NCBI RefSeq assembly: GCF_016587435.1 | Contig: NZ_BNJJ01000001.1 | Span: 248,001 to 312,000 of the forward strand | DNA: 64,000 nucleotides | Source of the DNA: Dictyobacter formicarum | GTDB taxonomy: Bacteria; Chloroflexota; Ktedonobacteria; Ktedonobacterales; Ktedonobacteraceae | Direction: 5' to 3' | Notes under the pieces: generated by a model | Told to the model about the DNA's origin: nothing | The model's database searches: none | The model's input: only the letters and a program-made list of their open reading frames with translations | Shown: one piece after another, positions 9,239 through 17,231 of the stretch | Layout of the letters: every line of letters starts with the position of its first letter | Numbering within the stretch: the first letter of the stretch is position 1 | Translations under genes and position numbers: made by a program

Positions 9239-12200
9239 CCTGTTTTTCCGTGCAAGAATCCTTTCTCCGCTCGGTGAAGCCCAGATTCTTGCACGGTTCC
9301 TCGATATCAGGGCAAAGGCGTTTCACCGGAGCCTCCAGAAGCAAAACAGAGGGTACAGTATCGGGGTCCGCAAGTCGCAGCAACTCATAGCCAATACCGG
9401 CCAGGCCAGTCATGAGCCCTGGGGTTTCTACCGCTATGGGAACACCTGCCACCCAATCCTGCGTTTTCTGCTCATCCAGCAGGGCGCCAGCAAGACGATA
9501 GACTCTTCCATGAAGTTCAGGGACACCGAGTGTTCGCGCTGCTACCAACAACGTTTCGAGGTTGCCCATATCACCATGGCAGAGAGAATGGTTGATGCCA
9601 AAACCAGAGCCCGCTGTTGTCTGGCAGGCCGTGATGATCTCCTCGCGGATGATAGCATCATCCAGATATGGCAGGGATGCGAGCCGGGCCAATCCAATAC
9701 CAGGCGCACCATGACACCATGCGAGCATGAACGTTTGCCGCTCACTATCCGCAGGTTTTTTTTCCTCATCCCCCTCGCGCAGATCAAGCCAGTTTCGGAC
9801 CTCTGGAACGTAAAGCGTCCGTTCATAGGCCAGAGCATCCAGGGCTATCTGCTTGAAACGCTCAATTCCGGTGAGCGCGAACAGCGCGAGCAGACTATAG
9901 GCAATCCCGGCACACCCATGCGAAAAGCCTGCCAGGGGAGTCTCCTGATGTGGGGCTTTCCAACCCCTGCCTACCGTCATTGTGCAGGAGTGTTGACACA
10001 AATGTTCCCCACACTGAATAGCGGCAGCCAGAGCAGGCTGAGAAGAGGTGACGCGATGAACAGCCAGCAGAGCCAGAATACATCCAGCCGCACCGCTGAT
10101 AATGTCAAAGGTGGTGTCTTTTGCAATCAAAGGCGGCAAGAGGGCAATCAGTTCCTCGCACGCATCTAGAAGTGCAGGCTCATCCCAGAGGCTTCCCAGG
10201 TGGCAGAAGAGATAGATCAAGGAACTCAACCCCTGAAAAGCTCCAGGGCCCCGATTCTGCTTCGACTCATCCAGCGTCTCTTGCAGGGTTTTCAGCGCGG
10301 CTTTGGCGAGCATGGTGCTGTGTTCCTCGCCCGTTACTTTCCCAAGGTAGGCCAGAAAGAGGATGATCCCGCTAGCTCCATCATACAGGTCTGACCCGGC
10401 GAGTTGTACACTCCACTCATGTTTATGGATATGCGCCACGGTCAGCCAGCCTGCTCCCATCTCTTTCTCATCCCAAAAAGCCAGTTGACTGAGCCGCCTG
10501 CCGATCTGAGAAGCCTGGGCGAGAAGGCAATCCCGTGTGGCAGGGATAAAGGTGGTTGGCAGTTCCTGTGGCTGGCGGCGCGCGCGATGGGCTTCGACGA
10601 ATAAACTGGTAAGCGACGCTTCGATGAACCAGCACTGCCGCAATAAATCTTCCTCACTCAGTTGTTGGACAAGTGTCTGTACGGAGAGGGCCCCTGACTG
10701 TTGAAAGAAATCAGGGAGACGCTCTCCTCGGCAGGTCCAGAGATCGCGAGAGTTCGCACGCGTTGTAAAAAAAGGAATATCTCCTCCCAGCAAGGCCGCC
10801 CGTTCCGCCGCGACGATACGAGCGGGATAAGGCCATTTCTGACAGTCAAAAAACAGGCGGTCAAGGTAGCGATCGCGATCAAGCCCATCACGAACGTTGT
10901 TGGGATGCAGGCTGCCTCGCAAGAGCAACATATAGAGATAGGTTGGGCGAAGAATCACGCGTGTCTCATCATCCAAAAAACGCGGCAGGTAGTCTGTGAT
11001 GAAGGTCTCCTTCTGTTTCATCAAAAGGCGATACATGGTGGTAAAGCCGGTCAGCAGAGCCTCTTTATAGTCTAAAAGCGCAATGTCCTGCCCGTTTAGC
11101 CGGGGAAGATTCTGATGGGCTTTCAATTCCATCTGCTTCCTGGTCAGATGCATCCTATCAGTTCCGCTCTCTTCCCACACGGAAACGGGGAGAGGAGAGA
11201 GCTGTTTGCCCCACCCACCCAGTCCGCTGATGTCGATCCCTTCATCCGTATCGCTGGCATGGATGCGGTAAGGCAACAGGCCAACGCGTAAGACGGAATG
11301 GCGAAGCACGCTGGCTGCCGGGTGCTCGGCGTGCTGCGGCACGATGTCATTCGGGTGGAAAAGGGCCTCCAGATCAATCAGGAAAGGATGTTCGCCAGCG
11401 GCAATCACATTCTCCGCGTGAAAGTCCAGGGCTTGCAGCGCATAGAGCAGTGCGAGATACGCTCCCTGTCGTTGATAGAACCGCTGCACTTCAGCCTCTG
11501 AGGAACAATCATGGGGGGCAGCATATTCAGCCCACCCATAGCTGCCCCTGTCCACTATTTTCATCGTTGCCAATGGCGGAGAGTATCCACAGGCGTTGAG
11601 CCAGGTCAGAAGCTCTTGAAAGTGGACATCTGTTGTGAGCGGCTTGGGTTTATAAACAAGCTGAAGCCCATTACGGAATTGCAGCAGCAAAACAGTGCGG
11701 CCTTCACGATGAGCATCTCCCGCGCCCACATGTATATTCATCAATGGGCTGGGATCTGTTTCAGGACTAAACCTTGCGCGGAGGTCTGCCCAATCCGCAC
11801 AGAGATGGTCGAGAAATTCCAATCCATATGTTACCCAGTGTTCGACAGTGGTAACAAGCTGACGAGCAAGAACAGGATATTCTTCGAGAAGAGTGGAGAT
11901 CTGACCCTGGCAAAGGAGATCCACAAAAGATGCAAAGCGTTGCTCCGGTGTCTCCCCCTGCAGGCGCTGTTGAACGCCGTAAATGTGCATCTCAAGCACC
12001 AGGGTTCTGGTGAGGAGATTTCTAAACTGGACTGAGAGAGAGACAAAGAGCGAGGAGAGCACAGCAGGTGTATGGAAAGGGCAGATTGTATACCGGCTTT
12101 CCAGGCGCTCAATGCCCGAGTGCAGGCGAGCACGAGCCCGGCGCAAAAGTGGCTCGACAGGCTTGAGAAATGAGGACATTGAGCGCTTTTCCTTGCCTGG

Positions 12201-12566
12201 TTCAGGCAGCAAGGCTTCATCCTGAGGCGTGAGAGGCGCCGCAAAGGCTTGAAGCAGTTCTGTCGTCCAATCAGCAGAGGTGAGGAGAGGAATGACAACA
12301 GATGGTTCCAGGAGTGTGAGTAGGTCTTCCTCTGTTATGCCGTCCAGTTCCAGCCGTTCCAGAAACGCGAGGCCTTCTTTGAAAACAAACTGTTCTTGCC
12401 AACGCTGCAAGCGTTTTCTTGCCTGTTCTCCCTGGGGAAAAGGAACTGTGGTTCGCTGTGTCTTCAGAGCTGCCAGGCGCTCAGCCAGAGTAGAGGCGCG
12501 ATACCAACTGCTCTGTTCCTGAGGAAGCGTGTTCTGCTGAGTTATTCCCACATTAACTTCATCCAT
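9006..12566 (-). CDS. lanM: Class II lanthipeptide synthetase LanM
   Basis: Bifunctional cytoplasmic enzyme (1186 codons) that dehydrates Ser/Thr of a precursor peptide and cyclises with Cys to make (methyl)lanthionine. The N-terminal half is the LanM dehydratase with kinase-like motifs (LQLVYKPKPLTTD, LDFHAENVIA, FLIDLEALF). The C-terminal LanC-like cyclase keeps the zinc ligands Cys951 (WCHGAPGIGLAR) and Cys996-His997 (SLCHGDMGN). The family normally ends soon after MTGLAGIGYELLRL...VPSVLLLEAP; here the frame runs about 85 residues further, antisense to the hydrolase gene, so the true stop may have been lost. Start ATG 12566 has only a weak ribosome site. Upstream lie lanA (13121-12801) and an MFS gene, likely one operon. 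Confidence 0.95.
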   Translation of the reverse strand: MDEVNVGITQQNTLPQEQSSWYRASTLAERLAALKTQRTTVPFPQGEQARKRLQRWQEQFVFKEGLAFLERLELDGITEEDLLTLLEPSVVIPLLTSADWTTELLQAFAAPLTPQDEALLPEPGKEKRSMSSFLKPVEPLLRRARARLHSGIERLESRYTICPFHTPAVLSSLFVSLSVQFRNLLTRTLVLEMHIYGVQQRLQGETPEQRFASFVDLLCQGQISTLLEEYPVLARQLVTTVEHWVTYGLEFLDHLCADWADLRARFSPETDPSPLMNIHVGAGDAHREGRTVLLLQFRNGLQLVYKPKPLTTDVHFQELLTWLNACGYSPPLATMKIVDRGSYGWAEYAAPHDCSSEAEVQRFYQRQGAYLALLYALQALDFHAENVIAAGEHPFLIDLEALFHPNDIVPQHAEHPAASVLRHSVLRVGLLPYRIHASDTDEGIDISGLGGWGKQLSPLPVSVWEESGTDRMHLTRKQMELKAHQNLPRLNGQDIALLDYKEALLTGFTTMYRLLMKQKETFITDYLPRFLDDETRVILRPTYLYMLLLRGSLHPNNVRDGLDRDRYLDRLFFDCQKWPYPARIVAAERAALLGGDIPFFTTRANSRDLWTCRGERLPDFFQQSGALSVQTLVQQLSEEDLLRQCWFIEASLTSLFVEAHRARRQPQELPTTFIPATRDCLLAQASQIGRRLSQLAFWDEKEMGAGWLTVAHIHKHEWSVQLAGSDLYDGASGIILFLAYLGKVTGEEHSTMLAKAALKTLQETLDESKQNRGPGAFQGLSSLIYLFCHLGSLWDEPALLDACEELIALLPPLIAKDTTFDIISGAAGCILALLAVHRVTSSQPALAAAIQCGEHLCQHSCTMTVGRGWKAPHQETPLAGFSHGCAGIAYSLLALFALTGIERFKQIALDALAYERTLYVPEVRNWLDLREGDEEKKPADSERQTFMLAWCHGAPGIGLARLASLPYLDDAIIREEIITACQTTAGSGFGINHSLCHGDMGNLETLLVAARTLGVPELHGRVYRLAGALLDEQKTQDWVAGVPIAVETPGLMTGLAGIGYELLRLADPDTVPSVLLLEAPVKRLCPDIEEPCKNLGFTERRKDSCTEKQVMTEAGTSTTSAGLAPPALPAWPGCDQAHRALAHPNRDQRAVPVPARLDPLNSQSRSPSFWCTGSCPSNQQSRGEDR
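9248..9296. terminator. Hairpin between hydrolase and lanM
   Basis: Perfect 13-bp inverted repeat: CCGTGCAAGAATC (9248-9260) and its complement (9284-9296) around a 23-nt loop, just after the hydrolase stop and inside the C-terminal extension of the lanM frame. There is no following T-run on either strand, so factor-independent termination is uncertain, but the place between converging genes fits a shared terminator. Confidence 0.5.
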
Positions 12567-12673
12567 GCTTCTGTCTTTTTTTTCTTGTTGTGATCTAATT
12601 TTATGAAAAACATGACTGATTGTACTTTGCTTCGTTTTACTCTGAATATTCGCGTTTCTTCACCATTCAAAGG

Positions 12674-12728
12674 TGTAGAGTATTATGCAAAAAATGATAT
12701 TATAGCATTTTTTGCATAATACTCTACA
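12674..12728. promoter_or_regulatory. 23-bp perfect hairpin between lanA and lanM
   Basis: Two perfectly complementary 23-bp arms (12674-12696 and 12706-12728; the left begins TGTAGAGTATTATGC) flank a 9-nt loop. It lies between the precursor stop (12801) and the synthetase start (12566). In lanthipeptide operons a stem-loop here commonly lets much precursor but little synthetase mRNA be made, by partial termination or mRNA protection. No long T-run follows on the minus strand, so processing or stabilisation is as likely as termination. Confidence 0.75.
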
Positions 12729-12800
12729 AAAAGCGAGCTCCGCAGGCGCGAGCACGAGATGGTGGCAGAAATCAGACCCACTCTCAAAGAGTAAGCGTTG

Positions 12801-13121
12801 CTAACACCAATTCCCTATCAGATCTTTTGTGCCGCAAACCTCCCATCCCATGCCGGTCTGCGCGCATGAATCCTCATACTGTGGTTGGGGACCATGAGAT
12901 CGATAAATGCCGCCAGCTATCTTTGCGAGTTCCGCATCGTTCAATTCCTCAGCTCCGGCAGGGCTTTCATGAATGCTGTAACCCTGATCAATGAGACTGG
13001 CGCGATACTCCTCGTCTTTCCAGACGCGCACCACATCAATGCCTGCCGTTTCGAGACTGCTGCGATAGGCCTGGTCTTGCCCGGCCCGCACAAGATCAAT
13101 CTCACGTTTCTGATTCGCCAT
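12801..13121 (-). CDS. lanA: Lanthipeptide precursor peptide LanA
   Basis: 106-residue precursor. The leader (1-71) ends in ELNDAELAKIAGG, a double-glycine processing site, after a mersacidin/lichenicidin-like stretch WKDEEYRASL...PAG. The predicted core (72-106) starts IYRSHGPQPQYED and carries Ser75, Ser85, Thr89 and Thr98 with Cys86, Cys96 and Cys106 (the last residue), enough for up to three thioether rings. The leader holds an internal duplication: VRAGQDQAYRSSL (11-23) and VRVWKDEEYRASL (31-43). ATG 13121 has AAAGGA upstream. LanM downstream is the obvious modifier. No C39-peptidase transporter is nearby, so leader removal must use a protein encoded elsewhere. Confidence 0.9.
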   Translation of the reverse strand: MANQKREIDLVRAGQDQAYRSSLETAGIDVVRVWKDEEYRASLIDQGYSIHESPAGAEELNDAELAKIAGGIYRSHGPQPQYEDSCAQTGMGWEVCGTKDLIGNWC

Positions 13122-13419
13122 ACATGGGTCCTTTCTTTGCGCTTCGGTCTAGTGACAGAGGCCATACAATGCCGCAATAGTATGAACAGAGAGCTATAGC
13201 CCATACCGGCCACCTAGTTCCAGTTCATTGCTGTAGCTATATGTAAAACGATAGTGAACGAGATTTTTGAGCATTGATTTCTCCAGAGAGATTGGAATGC
13301 TACTGCGTTGGCAAGGCTTGTTTTTCCTTGAAGCCGCTGTTTATGGGATCAGCATATCAAAACCAAAACGATACATTCAGCATTGGATGTGCTGATCCCG
13401 AGAGCGCTCTCGTGAACTG
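13122..13419. other. Intergenic, MFS to lanA
   Basis: About 300 bp without a gene. It may hold a separate promoter for lanA; I could not fix one by eye. The plus-strand open frame through here has no recognisable protein features. Confidence 0.4.
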
Positions 13420-14676
13420 TCAGAGCTTTCCTTCCTTTGCCTTCAACGATGGTCTTGCTGACGAACGAAGTTGCTTGATAGTAGACCCAAACACACCAGG
13501 AAGCCCCACCAGGACTGCCGAGAGCCCGATCATTGCTGGTATCCCTAAAACCAGAAGCAGCGCTCCGGCTCCCCCGCTTGCCAGCGGACCGGTGCTTTGC
13601 ATCAATGTGCGTAAGAGTGCGAAGGCACGTCCGCGTAGCCGCTCAGGAATGATCTGCATACGCAGAGTCTGTGCCCAAATGGTGAGCGGTGCGCTAAAGA
13701 GACCAAGCAGTGTCAGCCCGGTCATGGCCCACCAGATGCCTGGTATGAAGAGCAAGAGAACGAGAGACACGCCTGAGAGGACTTGTGCCAGGCAAATCAG
13801 CAGGCCCAGAGAGAGAGGAAAAACGAGACTGCCTGCGAGAATGGAACCAATGACCTCACCGCCTGCCAGCGCACCGAGTAACAGGCCGTACAAGTCAGGA
13901 CCACCTCGGAGCGTCTGAACCGAAAAGAGTGGAAGCCACACCGAGAGAAAGCCTTCTCCGACATTAAACAACATAAACATCAGCGTTGTAGAGAGAAGTA
14001 CCTGGTTTTGCAGTAGGAGAGAGATCGCGTCACGGAAACGGTAGGGCGTGTCAACCACCTGCGCTCGTGTCTTGTCCTCGACTTGAACACGCACGCTCGC
14101 CAAAGCCAGAGCAAAGGCAGCATATGAGAGCGCATCGATGATGATCACTGAGGGCGCACCAAATCTGGCGATCAGCAAACCTGCGACCGGCGGACCAATC
14201 ACCCCGCTGAACGTGTAGCTCAGCGTTTCCAAGGCGTTTGCGGTCGCTAACTGAGACGGAGGGACGAGACCAGGAATGAGAGAAGGTCCGCCAGCCAATG
14301 AGATCATCATGAAACATCCGTATATACCTGCAACCAGGTAGAGATGCCAGAGAGCAAGATGACCGGAAAAGTACAAAACGGGGATTAAGGCAACAACAGT
14401 CCCTCGAAACACATTATCGATCAGCATAACCATCCGCCGGTCAAAGCGGTCTAAAAGCGCACCGGCAAAGAATCCACCAACTATCACCGGACCGGTATAA
14501 CAGAGGAGCAAGATGCCAATTGCCTGAGGGGAGCCAGTCGATTGGTACACAAACCAGATCAGCGCGATCCGAGTCATTGCATCCCCAACCGCCGAGAATG
14601 TGAAACCCAACCAGAACCTGCGGAATGATGTGTCTTGGAAAAGAGTGCGATAGTTTTTCGCTTGCCATTGCGACAT
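13420..14676 (-). CDS. MFS transporter, possible lanthipeptide exporter
   Basis: 418 residues, 12 predicted helices, MFS_3/DHA3 macrolide-efflux type (FRRFWLGFTFSAVGDAMTRIALIWFVYQ; loop motif GALLDRFDRRMVMLID; PERLRGRAFALLRT after helix 10). ATG 14676 has AGGAGG upstream. It is the first of three co-directional genes with lanA and lanM, so export of, or self-protection from, the modified peptide is a reasonable inference; class II clusters more often use an ABC transporter with a peptidase domain. The gene could also be independent, since the gap to lanA is about 300 bp. A second close relative is at 18945-20192. Confidence 0.85.
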   Translation of the reverse strand: MSQWQAKNYRTLFQDTSFRRFWLGFTFSAVGDAMTRIALIWFVYQSTGSPQAIGILLLCYTGPVIVGGFFAGALLDRFDRRMVMLIDNVFRGTVVALIPVLYFSGHLALWHLYLVAGIYGCFMMISLAGGPSLIPGLVPPSQLATANALETLSYTFSGVIGPPVAGLLIARFGAPSVIIIDALSYAAFALALASVRVQVEDKTRAQVVDTPYRFRDAISLLLQNQVLLSTTLMFMLFNVGEGFLSVWLPLFSVQTLRGGPDLYGLLLGALAGGEVIGSILAGSLVFPLSLGLLICLAQVLSGVSLVLLLFIPGIWWAMTGLTLLGLFSAPLTIWAQTLRMQIIPERLRGRAFALLRTLMQSTGPLASGGAGALLLVLGIPAMIGLSAVLVGLPGVFGSTIKQLRSSARPSLKAKEGKL

Positions 14677-14930
14677 AGAAGGACCTCCTGAGTGGTGTTA
14701 TGGGTGATCCTGTGGCCTTGGGCAGACTTCCTTGGAGCACCATTGGCCGATCAGCCTGAGTTTACACGGCGTACCAGAAAATAACTGGCAACTTTCAGCC
14801 ATGTTCCTGGCTTGTCTGAAAGCGTTTCTCTATTAGATCTCAGGAGTTCTTTACAAGAGACTACTTTTTCTCAATGGATTGAAGGAAACATGTCCGAAAC
14901 ATGCTAGCTTCCTCGCTGTCCCTGATGTAC

Positions 14931-14944
14931 CATACCGGTATGGA
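14931..14944. promoter_or_regulatory. 14-bp palindrome over the ada-alkA start
   Basis: CCATACCGGTATGG is perfectly self-complementary and contains the chosen start codon of the Ada-AlkA gene. It could be an operator or chance. No consensus is known to me for this site. Confidence 0.35.
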
Positions 14945-16448
14945 AACACAACACATCACCGCTGATTTCGATTTGTGCTATAAAGCTACGCGCAGTCGTG
15001 ATGCGCGCTTCGATGGGCAGTTTTTCGTAGCAGTGGTCACGACCGGAATCTATTGTCGGCCCATTTGCCCGGCACCGATGCCCTCTGCGCAGCATATCCG
15101 CTTCTATTCGTGCGCAGCAGCAGCGGAGGCCGCCGGGTTTCGAGCATGTCGTCGGTGTCATCCTGAAGCCAGCCCAGGCTCTCCAGAGTGGAACATCCGG
15201 GCTGACCTTGTTGCGCGGGCGTTACGTCTGATCGCTGATGGAGTGGTGGATGTGGAAGGAGTTTCCGGACTGGCTCAGCGCCTTGTTGTAAGCGAGCGCC
15301 ATCTCCATCGAGAACTTCTCACAGCAGTCGGTGTTGGTCCACTCGCTTTGGCGCGGACACGCCGTGCTCAGACCGCACGCCTGTTGATCGATCAAACTGA
15401 TCTGTCGCTGACAACCATCGCCTTTACTGCCGGGTTCTCTAGTATCCGACAATTTAACGAGACCATGCACGCTACGTTTGGATGCGCCCCCTCATCCTTT
15501 CGTCGCAACGTTTCTCCTCCTCAGGGAGGCGAAGGAAAGCTGATCTTGCGTTTGTCGTATCGCCCACCTTTTGAGAGCGCGACATTGCTGACTTATCTGG
15601 GGCGCAGAGCGTTGCCAGGAGTCGAGGAAGTTACCAACAGATGCTACCGACGAACCATTTCACTTCCACAGTCCAAGGGGATTATTGAATTGGAGCCAAA
15701 AGAATCAGCCAATGTGGTATTGCTCCGCCTCCAACTCTCCGATTTGAGCGATCTGAGTCTCCTTGTGCAACGATGTCGGCAGCTCTTTGATTTGGATGCA
15801 GACCCCGCGATGATCGCTGAGGTTTTAGGAGCAGATTCCCTCCTGGCCCCGCTAGTCAAAGCTCGCCCCGGATTGCGCATTCCAGGAACAATGGACGGAT
15901 TTGAACTTGCTGTCCGCGCGATTGCCGATCAGTGGATGTCGGTCGCAGATGCACAAACAGTGCTAGGGCGGCTGGCAAGGGAGCTTGGAGAGGCTCTAGA
16001 CAAGTCAGTAGGAACGCTTTCTCACTTCTTTCCATCTCCACAGCTGGTGTTAACAGCAAGCTTGCGAGAGATCGGGGTCACAGGAAAGCTGGCGAATGCC
16101 CTGCAAACGCTTGCTCGCGTAGTCATTGAGGAGAAGTTGGTCCTGTCCCGAGATGCGGACCGCGAGCAAACTATTGCCCGGCTGCTGCGTCTTCCAGAGA
16201 TGAGACCCTGGACAGTCTCCTCCATTGCCACACGAGCCCTTGGCGATCCCGATGCGTATCCACTGGGTGATCCTGGTCTCCAGCGTGCATTCGCGCATCA
16301 CGGGCTAGCTATGGACACACATGCCATCAAGAAACATGCTGAGGCATGGCGTCCATGGCGTGCATATGCACTTCACCACTTGTGGGCAAGCCTTCCACCT
16401 TGTCAACCAGACGCGAACGTCACTTACCCTTGCTTCAAGCATTTCTGA
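14940..16448 (+). CDS. Ada-AlkA fusion: alkylation-damage repair protein
   Basis: 502 residues combining three Ada/AlkA parts. Residues 1-80 are the Ada zinc domain with Cys39, Cys43, Cys70 and Cys73 (TGIYCRPICPAP, FRACRRCHPE); Cys39 is the expected methyl-phosphotriester acceptor. Residues about 85-185 are an AraC-type HTH (SERHLHRELLTAVGVGP, FTAGFSSIRQFNETM). The remainder is a 3-methyladenine DNA glycosylase II: AlkA N domain, then HhH-GPD (LPEMRPWTVSSIATRALGDPDAYPLGDPGL) with the catalytic Asp region. It likely both senses and excises alkylated bases, as in known adaAlkA fusions. ATG 14940 was chosen; ATG 14928 and the frame from 14901 are alternatives. It is divergent from the MFS gene. 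Confidence 0.9.
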   Translation: METQHITADFDLCYKATRSRDARFDGQFFVAVVTTGIYCRPICPAPMPSAQHIRFYSCAAAAEAAGFRACRRCHPEASPGSPEWNIRADLVARALRLIADGVVDVEGVSGLAQRLVVSERHLHRELLTAVGVGPLALARTRRAQTARLLIDQTDLSLTTIAFTAGFSSIRQFNETMHATFGCAPSSFRRNVSPPQGGEGKLILRLSYRPPFESATLLTYLGRRALPGVEEVTNRCYRRTISLPQSKGIIELEPKESANVVLLRLQLSDLSDLSLLVQRCRQLFDLDADPAMIAEVLGADSLLAPLVKARPGLRIPGTMDGFELAVRAIADQWMSVADAQTVLGRLARELGEALDKSVGTLSHFFPSPQLVLTASLREIGVTGKLANALQTLARVVIEEKLVLSRDADREQTIARLLRLPEMRPWTVSSIATRALGDPDAYPLGDPGLQRAFAHHGLAMDTHAIKKHAEAWRPWRAYALHHLWASLPPCQPDANVTYPCFKHF

Positions 16449-16515
16449 AAAGTGATTTGCTGATATCCAAATGAAGCCTTCCTGCTTACTTCATTCCTTC
16501 TTTATGTCATGCTGA

Positions 16516-17085
16516 TTACCGATCAATGGTGAAGCAGATTTGTTTCACTGGGATCGAGAGACTCGGCAGAATATCCGGGAAAACAAACGGCTCTGAACTC
16601 TGAAAGCAAAACTCTGGTCCGGGTCCCAAGTTCATTTGCCGTGTCCAGAGCATTCCTTTGACCTCTTGCAAGAGGGGCTGTAATACCTCATAGAGCGCTC
16701 CATAGGTCATTCCAGCTGGCTTATGAAACCGATAGGCGAAACGGACGACAGAGAGATCAGGGTCGCCAAAAACCAGGTGGTACAGTCCACCTGCACTGCC
16801 CTGGGTCCAACGAGCAATCTGGCGATGTGGTTCCTGACATGGCCCGCTGACCGCACGTTCATTGAGTGGGTCTAAGGCTGCCGAGTTCTCAACCAGGTGC
16901 CAATCCTCATAGGTAACCTCGTTTCTCTTCAACCAGGACGCTTGCTTCATCTGCAAGACTCTGGTATGGTGAAACCCGCTCGGTCTGTGTGCAGCGAGTG
17001 TTTGATGGTACGTGATTAAGTCATGTTGGTAAGTAGGTGCTTCGATGTCTGGAACAGGCCAGTGCCAGAAAACATATGCAAGCAT
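16516..17085 (-). CDS. Conserved-looking protein of unknown function
   Basis: 189 residues from ATG 17085, with AGAGGAGGAG upstream. Soluble, rich in aromatic residues (YVFWHWPVPDIEAPTYQ near the start; SGFHHTRVLQM; EDWHLVENSAALDPLNERAV; LYHLVFGDPDLSVVRF). I do not recognise the family. The reading frame, ribosome site and composition support a real gene. It is divergent from the MocR-type regulator at 17232, which suggests it is that regulator's target and may act in amine or amino-acid chemistry; this is inference only. Confidence 0.7.
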   Translation of the reverse strand: MLAYVFWHWPVPDIEAPTYQHDLITYHQTLAAHRPSGFHHTRVLQMKQASWLKRNEVTYEDWHLVENSAALDPLNERAVSGPCQEPHRQIARWTQGSAGGLYHLVFGDPDLSVVRFAYRFHKPAGMTYGALYEVLQPLLQEVKGMLWTRQMNLGPGPEFCFQSSEPFVFPDILPSLSIPVKQICFTIDR

Positions 17086-17231
17086 GTGGAACTCCTCCTC
17101 TGTTCGGTTTTGCCTGGTTGCTTCTTGTCGAAAATGATCACTTGACGGTATACTACAGGACAAGTGGATCTGAGGAAAGGGCCACTTGGCGCAAAAAGAA
17201 GGGAACCACTAGAAGGAGCGAGAGAACAGAA

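Noticed and set aside
9510..10169. 219-codon plus-strand frame inside lanM
   Set aside because: It is the shadow of the LanM cyclase region; no family features and strong coding signal on the other strand.
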